Assembly: GCA_022777585.1 (NCBI GenBank)
Contig: JALFFZ010000083.1
Location: 1 to 34,095, forward strand
DNA from: Bacteroidales bacterium
Lineage (GTDB): Bacteria > Bacteroidota > Bacteroidia > Bacteroidales > UBA932
Length of the DNA: 34,095 nucleotides
Reading direction: 5' to 3'
Within the stretch, counting starts at the first letter, position 1; the number at the start of each line of letters is the position of its first letter. Shown piece by piece: positions 26,496-33,267 of this stretch. Below the pieces are notes generated by a model, which made no database searches, had not been told where the DNA came from, and saw only the letters and a program-made list of their open reading frames with translations. The position numbers and the translations under genes were made by a program.

Positions 26496-27639
26496 ATTCT
26501 TCATCCTCGGGCATATTGCCGGCGTAAGCCTTCCACTTGCTGATGAGGGCGCGCATATCGGCAGGGAGTTCGGAATCGAAACGGATGAACTCGCCCGTAC
26601 GCGGATGGACAAAGCCCAGAGTCTTCGCATGAAGGGCCTGCCTCGGACAGATGTCAAAACAGTTGCGGATAAACTGCTTGTATTTGGAATAGATTGTTCC
26701 CTTGCGGATCTCAGAACCGCCGTAGCGGGTATCATTGAAGAGAGGGTGACCGATATGGCTCATATGCACCCTGATCTGATGAGTCCTGCCGGTCTCCAGG
26801 CGGCATTCCACCACAGTCACATAGCCATAGCGTTCAAGCACACGGTAATGCGTGACCGCATGCTTGCCCTTGTCCCCTTCGGGATAAACCTTGAAGCGGA
26901 GACGGTCATTCGGGTCGCGGCCGATATTGCCGGTAATGGTACCCTCGTCCTCCTTGATATTGCCCCAGACCACTGCAACATACTTTCTCTCGATAGTATG
27001 GCGGAAGAACTGCCCTGCCAGATCGAGCTGGGAATCATCATTCTTCGCCACTACCAGAAGTCCGGAAGTATCCATATCAATCCTGTGTACCAGCACACCC
27101 ATTCTGTCATCCTTTGCATCCGGGCCCTGGGAAATACCCAGATGGAAAGCAAGAGCATTGACAAGAGTCCCCTCGAAATGACCGTGCCCCGGGTGAACCA
27201 CCATACCGGCAGGTTTGTTGACGACCAGAAGGTCATCATCCTCATATACTATGTCGAGCGGGATATCCTCCGGAAGCACCTCGAAACCCCTTCTTTCGTA
27301 TGGCATCACAAAGCGGATGACATCACCGGGGCGCACTATCATATTGGCCTTGGCAACTTTGTCTCCGAGACGGACATAGCCATTCTTTATTGCACACTGC
27401 ACCCGGTGGCGGGAAGTGTCCATAAGATGGCAGGCCATATACTTGTCAATGCGGAGCGGAGTCTGCCCCACATCCACATTGAGCCTGAAATGCTCGAACA
27501 TCCCCTGCTCGTCATCCTCCACCGAGGATTCATCACCGGCAGCACCCTCCAGAGCCAGGTCGGAAGCTCCACTCTCCCCTACCTCGACATCCTCCTCACC
27601 GGAAGCAAATAGCGTATCTTCAAACTTCTCCATCACCAA
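26494..27639 (-). CDS. rluD: RluA/RluD family 23S rRNA pseudouridine synthase
   Basis: Converts uridine to pseudouridine in RNA, by homology in 23S rRNA. It has 381 residues. An acidic N-terminal extension (1-48, rich in Glu, Asp and Ser) precedes an S4 RNA-binding domain (about 58-115, RIDKYMACHLMDTSRHRVQCAI). The catalytic domain carries VVNKPAGMVVHPG (139-151) and the signature HRIDMDTSGLLVVAKN (185-200) with catalytic D188. It ends with RLETGRTHQIRVHMSHIGHPL and QALHAKTLGF. RluD, RluC and RluA are hard to separate by eye; RluD is the usual annotation for S4-containing members in this phylum. It starts two bases after the PASTA gene. An ATG at 27501 would remove the acidic extension, but it gives a non-standard spacing. 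Confidence 0.9.
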   Translation of the reverse strand: MVMEKFEDTLFASGEEDVEVGESGASDLALEGAAGDESSVEDDEQGMFEHFRLNVDVGQTPLRIDKYMACHLMDTSRHRVQCAIKNGYVRLGDKVAKANMIVRPGDVIRFVMPYERRGFEVLPEDIPLDIVYEDDDLLVVNKPAGMVVHPGHGHFEGTLVNALAFHLGISQGPDAKDDRMGVLVHRIDMDTSGLLVVAKNDDSQLDLAGQFFRHTIERKYVAVVWGNIKEDEGTITGNIGRDPNDRLRFKVYPEGDKGKHAVTHYRVLERYGYVTVVECRLETGRTHQIRVHMSHIGHPLFNDTRYGGSEIRKGTIYSKYKQFIRNCFDICPRQALHAKTLGFVHPRTGEFIRFDSELPADMRALISKWKAYAGNMPEDEE

Positions 27640-27641
27640 TC

Positions 27642-28409
27642 CTATTTTCCTTCAAGTTTCAGGTACAATGTCACACCGGAACCCTTGGTAACAGAATACT
27701 CGGACGGCTCCGGTGTCTGCCTATAAACAACTGCATCTAAGGAATCGCTGTAATTCTTCACATTCTTGTCAAATTTCAATCCGCTTATATTCAAAGAATT
27801 GTCAAGCACAGCATCCACTGCCCGCAGATACCTCATTCCCTTCACATCCGGAACCATTGTCTCATCATCATCCGAAAGTCCGACAACGAGGTCAATGACA
27901 GAGCCGCTGTTGATCATCACGCCCTTGCCGATATCCCTGCCACGATACTGCTGCTTCAGCACATAATTTGTCGCAATATCCGGAGTATAACGGAGCTTGC
28001 CAAGCGTCAGTCCACGGGAAACGAGCTCAGCCTTTGCCTGCCTCATTGAAAGTCCAACGAGATCCGGCATTGACACCTTCTTCGGGGTCTTTGAATTGAT
28101 AGTCAGCATAATACGCCTCCCTTCCTTGACCTTTCCGCCAGCCTTTGGAACCTGCGAAAAAACCAGTCCGCGGCCCATCTTCCGCACATAGACAGAATCC
28201 GTAACCTCCACTCTGACGCCTACGGCAGCCGCCTCCATGAGCACATCCTCCACCGACCTGTTAGTAAAGTCAGGCACAGTAATCTCCTTTCCGTGACGGG
28301 TTCCGATATTGAGAAGAATCGAGGCACCGAGGACAAGGACCAATATTGAAGCCGCTGCAAGAAGCAGATTCTTCACTATCCAATTGCTGAAAAAACCTTT
28401 AGTATCCAT
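27642..28409 (-). CDS. Membrane-anchored protein with three PASTA domains
   Basis: A 255-residue protein with a short cytoplasmic N-terminus, one transmembrane helix (about 14-35, LLLAAASILVLVLGASILL) and three extracytoplasmic PASTA repeats: 42-107 (EITVPDFTNRSVEDVL), 112-177 (VSMPDLVGLSMRQAKAEL) and 184-251 (TMVPDVKGMRYLRAVDAVL). PASTA domains bind peptidoglycan fragments or help division proteins in other bacteria. No kinase or penicillin-binding domain is attached, so this looks like a stand-alone cell-envelope factor. It sits 11 bases downstream of the LysE-type gene and two bases upstream of rluD. Confidence 0.9.
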   Translation of the reverse strand: MDTKGFFSNWIVKNLLLAAASILVLVLGASILLNIGTRHGKEITVPDFTNRSVEDVLMEAAAVGVRVEVTDSVYVRKMGRGLVFSQVPKAGGKVKEGRRIMLTINSKTPKKVSMPDLVGLSMRQAKAELVSRGLTLGKLRYTPDIATNYVLKQQYRGRDIGKGVMINSGSVIDLVVGLSDDDETMVPDVKGMRYLRAVDAVLDNSLNISGLKFDKNVKNYSDSLDAVVYRQTPEPSEYSVTKGSGVTLYLKLEGK

Positions 28410-28420
28410 TACAAAACCAA

Positions 28421-29065
28421 TTATCTGAGAAAAAGAATATCAAGCACTCCCTCCGCGACAAGTGCAATGCCAATGATAATCACAATCACTCCCGCCGCCC
28501 TGTTGAGCCAGAGCAAAGTACTGAGCTTGAAGTTCTTGCGAAAACGGCTGAAGGCCCACGAGAACAAAAACCAATACAGGGCGGAACCTCCGCTGAGGGA
28601 AAGCAGAATCGGTGCGACCCGGAAGTCGTGCGGTTCAAGCTGAATGCCGAAGAATGCGAACAGGGCGAAAATGACAAATATAGCCCCGGGGTTTGAAATG
28701 CCCATAATCACCGCCTGAAAGAAATCCTTCAGGGAATACGATGGTGTCTGATGCTCCTCCTTCATTTTCCGGAACGGGTCCTTGAAAGCCATGCTGCAAC
28801 CGAGAAGAATGACAATAATGCCGCCTCCAACCATGATAAGGATACGATGATCCTCAATGAAGGACTCCGCGAAAGCCAATGCGAACATAGCTATGACCGC
28901 ATACAATGTATCTACCAGACAGGCCCCGAGCCCGGCCATGAAACCTGCCCTGTGGCCCTCGCTCAGGGATTTCTGCAAGACAAGAATCGCTATCGGCCCG
29001 AGCGGGACCGAAGCGCAGATGCCGATGAGAAGGCCTTTCAATATGTCGAGCATCATAAAATCCAT
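28421..29065 (-). CDS. LysE/RhtB family amino-acid exporter
   Basis: A 214-residue inner-membrane protein with six hydrophobic segments, starting LLIGICASVPLGPIAILVLQKSL, the conserved LysE N-terminal motif with the Pro-Gly-Pro-like turn. GFMAGLGACLVDTLYA and the mid-protein ISNPGAIFVIFALFAFFG are also typical. Family members export lysine, arginine, homoserine or threonine; the substrate cannot be predicted. The start may be 29065, 29056 or 29053 (MDFMMLD). It is the first gene of the LysE-PASTA-RluD unit, with a -7 element 21 bases upstream. Confidence 0.9.
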   Translation of the reverse strand: MDFMMLDILKGLLIGICASVPLGPIAILVLQKSLSEGHRAGFMAGLGACLVDTLYAVIAMFALAFAESFIEDHRILIMVGGGIIVILLGCSMAFKDPFRKMKEEHQTPSYSLKDFFQAVIMGISNPGAIFVIFALFAFFGIQLEPHDFRVAPILLSLSGGSALYWFLFSWAFSRFRKNFKLSTLLWLNRAAGVIVIIIGIALVAEGVLDILFLR

Positions 29066-29086
29066 CGTCCAATGATTGACAACTTA

Positions 29087-29094
29087 CAAAGATA
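29087..29094 (-). promoter_or_regulatory. -7 element for the LysE-PASTA-RluD operon
   Basis: Minus-strand TATCTTTG matches TAnnTTTG exactly, 21 bases before the LysE ATG. It is the mirror image of the lnt element at 29108-29115. Confidence 0.55.
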
Positions 29095-29107
29095 ATGAAA
29101 TATTTCA

Positions 29108-29115
29108 TATCTTTG
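29108..29115 (+). promoter_or_regulatory. -7 element for lnt
   Basis: TATCTTTG matches TAnnTTTG exactly, 21 bases before the lnt ATG. No TTTG stands at -33; that space is occupied by the opposing promoter. Confidence 0.55.
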
Positions 29116-29136
29116 CCTGATTGAAATTCCCTATGT

Positions 29137-30837
29137 ATGAAACCGAGAGTAAATGATAAGAATGGCAAACCGGAAACCTCACGCACGACAGTGAGAATTA
29201 TGGCAATCTTGCTCGCATTATTCGTCATCCTGGCTTCGCTGCCGTTTCTTGTCCCGCATACAGGCCTTCTGTCATTGTTCTGCCTCGTCCCTCTGCTCTG
29301 TATGGAGTATATCGGAACCGAGAACGGGGTCAGGAGAATGTGGCTCTGGCATTACTCAGCCTTCGTACTCTGGAATGCTGCCACCACCTTCTGGGTCTGC
29401 AACGCCACAGTGGGTGGCGGACTGTTCGCCATCTTCGCCAATGCCTTACAGATGTCATTGATTTTCGGCATTTTCAGATGGAGCAGGAGGGTTCTCAAAG
29501 GCATTCTCCCATATATTTTCCTCGCATTCCTCTGGATTGCCTGGGAATATTGGTATCTGACATCTGCACAGATTTCCTGGCCTTGGCTCGTGCTCGGCAA
29601 CTCGTTTGCAAGGACAACCTCATTGATACAGTGGTATGAGTTCACCGGAGTCCTCGGCGGCAGCCTGTGGATCTGGACCTGCAACCTCGGCCTTTTCGGT
29701 CTGATGATGTGGGTCGCAACAGGAAAAATCAGGACTTCCGGCAGAGTGGCCCTGATCAGCCTGCCTCTGATGTACATTCTCCTGCTGGTTGTTCCCCCTG
29801 TATGTTCCATTCTAAGATACAAGGCCAGGGACATTGAGCCGGACAGCACTCTGGACGTGATTGTACTGCAGCCCAACATTGACCCATACCATAAATTCGA
29901 GGCCCTGACACAGAGCCAGCAGAATGCAATCCTCCTCAAGGAGTTCGATTCCGCATTGTCCGGAAACGTGTATGACAGCACGGGAATGGTCCTCGCCCTA
30001 GCCCCGGAGACATTCACGGGCGGGGTAATCAACGGGAAGATTGAGGAAACCAGCATCACCTGGAGGCAGTTCAAGGCATATCTGGAAGACAAGCCGGGAA
30101 TGAATCTCCTGTTTGGCGCATCGACTTACGACTATACTTTTTCGAAACAAGCTCCTTCTTACAATGCGAGGAAATGCCGTGACGGCAGCTGGGTAGAATC
30201 CCACAACTCCGCCATAATAATGGACCGAAGCGGAGAAACGGAGATATACCACAAGTCCAAGCTTGTTGTAGGCGTGGAAATGATGCCATACCCGGCATTC
30301 TTCAGCAAAATTGACAATATGCTCGGCGGCGTAATCGGCAGATGTGTGGGTCAGGATGAGGTAAGCCTGCTCGACTGCGTGCGCAGGGACAGCCTCGGTC
30401 AAGTCACGGAGAGAGTCCCGATAGGCTGTGCAATATGCTATGAATCAGTATATCCGGAGCATTGCATCGAATATGTGAGAAAGGGCGCAAGGCTACTCAC
30501 CGTCATCACGAATGATGCCTGGTGGGGCAACACCCCCGGATACCGTCAGCACCTGAGCTATTCCGCATTGAGGGCCATTGAAACCGGCAGATATATTGTC
30601 AGGAGCGCCAATACCGGAATCTCTGCAATCATCAACCCGAGAGGAGACATTCTCGAGGAAACCGGATGGTGGAAGCCGGCCCACATTGTATCAGAGGCAG
30701 GTCTGGAGGACAATGAGACATTCTTCGTGACATACGGGGACATTACCGGAAGAATATGCTCTCTGATGGCGATAATGATAATGATGAGTGTCGCTGTCAG
30801 GGCCTTCGTCGCACGCCGTCAGGAGAAGCAGGCATAA
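29137..30837 (+). CDS. lnt: Apolipoprotein N-acyltransferase
   Basis: Inner-membrane enzyme that adds the third acyl chain to the N-terminal Cys of lipoproteins. It has 566 residues. The N-terminal membrane part (about 20-225) has six or seven hydrophobic segments, including ISWPWLVLGNSFA. The periplasmic nitrilase-like domain (about 238-515) contains the triad E291 in ALAPETFTGG, K375 in YHKSKLVVGVEMMPY and C434 in IGCAICYESVYPE, followed by TVITNDAWWGNTPGYRQH and RSANTGISAIINPRGD. One more membrane helix closes the protein (about 535-555). The many lipoproteins in this window would be its substrates. The start at 29137 follows a -7 element. Confidence 0.95.
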   Translation: MKPRVNDKNGKPETSRTTVRIMAILLALFVILASLPFLVPHTGLLSLFCLVPLLCMEYIGTENGVRRMWLWHYSAFVLWNAATTFWVCNATVGGGLFAIFANALQMSLIFGIFRWSRRVLKGILPYIFLAFLWIAWEYWYLTSAQISWPWLVLGNSFARTTSLIQWYEFTGVLGGSLWIWTCNLGLFGLMMWVATGKIRTSGRVALISLPLMYILLLVVPPVCSILRYKARDIEPDSTLDVIVLQPNIDPYHKFEALTQSQQNAILLKEFDSALSGNVYDSTGMVLALAPETFTGGVINGKIEETSITWRQFKAYLEDKPGMNLLFGASTYDYTFSKQAPSYNARKCRDGSWVESHNSAIIMDRSGETEIYHKSKLVVGVEMMPYPAFFSKIDNMLGGVIGRCVGQDEVSLLDCVRRDSLGQVTERVPIGCAICYESVYPEHCIEYVRKGARLLTVITNDAWWGNTPGYRQHLSYSALRAIETGRYIVRSANTGISAIINPRGDILEETGWWKPAHIVSEAGLEDNETFFVTYGDITGRICSLMAIMIMMSVAVRAFVARRQEKQA

Positions 30838-30900
30838 GATTTGGCTTATATTTCCGAGGAAAGATTGTAAAATCAAAAGAACCCGGGCGGGTCCTGACTG

Positions 30901-32466
30901 TCAGTCAAGTTTCCCGCCCCGGTCATCATAAAATTCATTCTGCAGTACGCTGAAGTCCAGCACTTCCTGAAGCTGGATCTTGCATTTGTACTTCCGTTTC
31001 CATTTCCTCAGATATGAGTTGAAGCCCCTCGAAAGGAATGCGCCGAGAATCGGGCTGGTCTTCAACGTAAAGCTCTTGAGTTTGAGTTCGTCCGTATAAT
31101 AGGCGATGCGTCTTTCAATCTCCTCGTCAATAAGGATGCTGGAAGAAATCTTGCCCGTTCCGTGACAGAGAGGGCATTCCTCAGTGGTGTCAATGACAGT
31201 CACCGGGCGTATTCTCTGCCTGGTAATCTGCATCAGGCCGAACTTGGTCAGAGGAAGCACGTTGTGCTTCGCCCTGTCACCCTGCATAAGCTCCGTCATA
31301 TACTTGTAGAGCCCGTTCTTGTGCTCCTGGGTCTCCATATCGATGAAATCCACGATGATGATTCCACCCATATCCCTGAGCCTCAGCTGCCTGGCAATCT
31401 CTTCCGCCGCATAGCGGTTCACCTCATAGGTATTTTCCTCCTGGTCGGTAGTCTTTGCGCGGATACCGCTGTTCACGTCCACGACATTGAGTGCTTCCGT
31501 AGATTCTATCACGAGGTATGCACCCTGCTTGATCGGCACAACCTTTCCGAAAGAACTCTTCATCTGACGCGTCACCTCGAAATGGTCGAAAATCGGATCC
31601 TTTCCATCGTAGTACTTCACGATTTTCTCCTGCTCGGGTGAAATCTGCGCAATATATTTCTTTATCTCGTCGAGCTCCTTCTTGTCATTCACGTAAATAT
31701 TTGAGAATGAGTCATTGAAGAGGTCCCTGAGCACGGTAGTGGTCTTGCTGTATTCAGTAAACAGCGGCTGGATGCCCTTGGAATGGGAGAGCTTGCTCCA
31801 CGAACCTTCCCACTTGCTGATGAGGGACTTAAGCTCGGATACCAGAATAGCGGCGTTCTTTCCTTCCGCCGCAGTGCGGATAATCGCTCCATAATTGACG
31901 GGAAGAATGCTGCGGACAAGAGTCTCAAGACGTTTCTTCTCCTCTTTGGACGATATTTTCTGGGAAATGCTCACTTTCTTCGCGAAAGGGAGGAGTACGA
32001 TATTGCGTCCTGCCAATGAAATCTCAGCAGTGAGCCTTGACCCCTTGGTCGATATAGGCTCCTTGACAATCTGGACCATCACCATCTGTCCCTGTGTCAG
32101 GACTTTGTCAATCTGTCCCTCCTTCGCGAGAATAGGACCGAGCTCAATGCCCGAGAACAAGTCTCCCGCATTCGTGTTGGGATTTGACTTCTTGACGAAC
32201 TGGTCGAACGCATCGAAGTACAGACCAAGGTCAAGATAATGGATGAATGCCTCCTTCTCGTCCCCGATGTCAACGAATGCTGCATTCAGCGCCGGCATAA
32301 TCTTCTTCACCTTTCCGAGGAAGACATCGCCCACAGTGAAGCTGTGATCCGTAAGGGATTCCTTGTTGAACTCGATGAGCTTGTGGTTGTCCATCAAAGC
32401 GAGCTGAACCTCGGTCTCCCTGACATCGACAATCAGATCTTTTACTGATTCCTTTTCAGACTCCAT
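30901..32466 (-). CDS. rng: Ribonuclease G/E family
   Basis: Endoribonuclease that processes rRNA precursors and starts mRNA decay. It is 521 residues from the ATG at 32466 (MESEKESVKD). An S1 RNA-binding domain lies at about 38-150 (GDVFLGKVKKIMPALNAAFVDIG). The catalytic DNase I-like domain holds VVDVNSG with D330 and IIIVDFIDME with Asp at 373 and 376, the magnesium ligands. The zinc-link CPLCHGTG is at 431-438. A small C-terminal domain follows and there is no long RNase E-type scaffold, which favours RNase G. An in-frame ATG at 32523 would add 19 unconserved residues, close to the terminator-like hairpin of the upstream genes. Confidence 0.93.
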   Translation of the reverse strand: MESEKESVKDLIVDVRETEVQLALMDNHKLIEFNKESLTDHSFTVGDVFLGKVKKIMPALNAAFVDIGDEKEAFIHYLDLGLYFDAFDQFVKKSNPNTNAGDLFSGIELGPILAKEGQIDKVLTQGQMVMVQIVKEPISTKGSRLTAEISLAGRNIVLLPFAKKVSISQKISSKEEKKRLETLVRSILPVNYGAIIRTAAEGKNAAILVSELKSLISKWEGSWSKLSHSKGIQPLFTEYSKTTTVLRDLFNDSFSNIYVNDKKELDEIKKYIAQISPEQEKIVKYYDGKDPIFDHFEVTRQMKSSFGKVVPIKQGAYLVIESTEALNVVDVNSGIRAKTTDQEENTYEVNRYAAEEIARQLRLRDMGGIIIVDFIDMETQEHKNGLYKYMTELMQGDRAKHNVLPLTKFGLMQITRQRIRPVTVIDTTEECPLCHGTGKISSSILIDEEIERRIAYYTDELKLKSFTLKTSPILGAFLSRGFNSYLRKWKRKYKCKIQLQEVLDFSVLQNEFYDDRGGKLD

Positions 32467-32532
32467 TAGGATAACAATATTAGGGTACGCGGGGATGGAT
32501 GCCCGAAGCACCATCCTCATCAAAACAACAGA

Positions 32533-32562
32533 AGAGGCCGTCCGGACTACCGGTCAGCCTCT
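32533..32562 (-). terminator. Candidate terminator after HU and the 29-codon gene
   Basis: On the minus strand AGAGGC (32557-32562) pairs with GCCTCT (32533-32538), with an inner CCGG/CCGG pairing, followed by a T-rich TCTGTTGTTTTG. It lies 40 bases past the small gene and before rng. The stem is imperfect, so read-through into rng is possible. Confidence 0.5.
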
Positions 32563-32601
32563 CTCTCTTAGCAGACTGCTAAAATGGCAGACACTGAAAA
32601 A

Positions 32602-32691
32602 TTACTTCTTCTTATGTCTGTTCTTGCGCAAACGTTTCTTACGCTTGTGCGTAGCCATTTTATGCCTTTTATGCTTCTTTCCGTTTGGCAT
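32602..32691 (-). CDS. 29-residue very basic protein, AURKAIP1/COX24 (mS38)-like
   Basis: A complete 30-codon frame, ATG to TAA. About two thirds of its 29 residues are Lys, Arg or His: it begins MPNGKKHKRHK and ends with a KKRLRKNRHKKK motif. I recognise this as the short protein annotated in Bacteroidota as AURKAIP1/COX24-domain, related to the C-terminal tail of mitochondrial ribosomal protein mS38. A ribosome-associated role is therefore likely, though this is family knowledge rather than something seen here. It lies 18 bases after the HU stop on the same strand and should share the HU promoter. A second ATG at 32658 would give an 18-residue product. Confidence 0.85.
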   Translation of the reverse strand: MPNGKKHKRHKMATHKRKKRLRKNRHKKK

Positions 32692-32709
32692 AGGTCAAAA
32701 AATTAAATG

Positions 32710-32985
32710 TTATTTCTTTACACTTGCTACGAAAACCTTGGCCGGCTTGAATGCTGGAATATCGTGTGCCGGAATGGTCAATGTAGTATTCTTGGTGATG
32801 TTTCTTGCTGCTTTCTCAGCCCTGTGCTTGATAATGAAGCTGCCGAAGCCACGGAGATAAACCGGCTCTCCCTTGGCTATCGAGTCCTTTACGCACTTGG
32901 TGAACTCCTCAACAACTGCCTGGACTTTCAGTTTTTCAATTCCGGTCACTTTTGCGACCTCGTTGACGATCTCTGCTTTTGTCAT
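32710..32985 (-). CDS. HU family DNA-binding protein
   Basis: Nucleoid protein of 91 residues, normal HU length. It starts MTKAEIVNEVAKVTGI with the helical dimerisation part. The DNA-binding beta arm follows (GEPVYLRGFGSFIIKHRAEKAARN), with the conserved GFGSF core and the arm ITKNTTLTIPAHDIPAFKPAK. HU and IHF subunits cannot be cleanly separated in this phylum. It is the first gene of a unit with the 29-codon gene and is driven by a consensus promoter, consistent with abundant expression. Confidence 0.95.
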   Translation of the reverse strand: MTKAEIVNEVAKVTGIEKLKVQAVVEEFTKCVKDSIAKGEPVYLRGFGSFIIKHRAEKAARNITKNTTLTIPAHDIPAFKPAKVFVASVKK

Positions 32986-33032
32986 AACAACAATTATTAA
33001 TTAATATACGTACTCGCGAATGTATCGAATTA

Positions 33033-33063
33033 CAAAGTTAGCAGTATTTTCTTTATATTCAAA
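33033..33063 (-). promoter_or_regulatory. Consensus promoter of the HU gene
   Basis: On the minus strand TTTG (33060-33063), exactly 19 bp, then TAACTTTG (33033-33040): a full match to the Bacteroidota -33/-7 promoter. The leader to the HU ATG is about 40 bases. Confidence 0.85.
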
Positions 33064-33082
33064 CTTTTCGCAATTAATTTGT

Positions 33083-33090
33083 TAAATTTG
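33083..33090 (+). promoter_or_regulatory. Candidate -7 element for lon
   Basis: TAAATTTG matches TAnnTTTG exactly and points toward lon, leaving a leader of about 170 bases. No TTTG is found at -33. It lies back to back with the HU promoter, 20 bp away. Confidence 0.45.
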
Positions 33091-33156
33091 CAAATGGAAG
33101 ACAATGAAAAAGTCTCCCCTCGCGGGCACCGTTGCAAGCAATTTTCCTGCCAATCC

Positions 33157-33236
33157 TGACAGTTCCTACCAATGGCACGGAGATTGACCCATAATGGCAA
33201 CGCCTTATTCCGGCCCTCCATATTGACAAAATGGCA
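33157..33236 (+). repeat. Three TGAC...AATGGCA repeats in the lon leader
   Basis: AATGGCA occurs at 33171-33177, 33193-33199 and 33230-33236, each with a TGAC 2 to 10 bases upstream. All three lie between the candidate lon promoter and its ATG. They may be regulator sites or chance. Confidence 0.4.
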
Positions 33237-33267
33237 GACCGGACAGTTTTTTATCTTAACATTGAAT

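Noticed and set aside
26206..27612. Long open frame (468 codons) on the + strand across tRNA-Leu and the region opposite rluD
   Set aside because: It reads through a tRNA and its terminator and is antisense to a clearly conserved pseudouridine synthase; it is a codon-bias shadow.
30885..30919. GGGCGGG/CCCGCCC stem between lnt and rng as a terminator
   Set aside because: Large 21-base loop, no T tract, and the right arm lies inside the rng coding end.
32475..32482. TAATATTG on the - strand as a promoter for rng
   Set aside because: One mismatch in the TTTG core, no -33 element, and only eight bases before the ATG.
33094..33159. 21-codon frame (MEDNEKVSPRG...) in the lon leader
   Set aside because: Its ATG lies only four bases after the -7 element, at or before the expected transcript start, and the product has no recognisable features.
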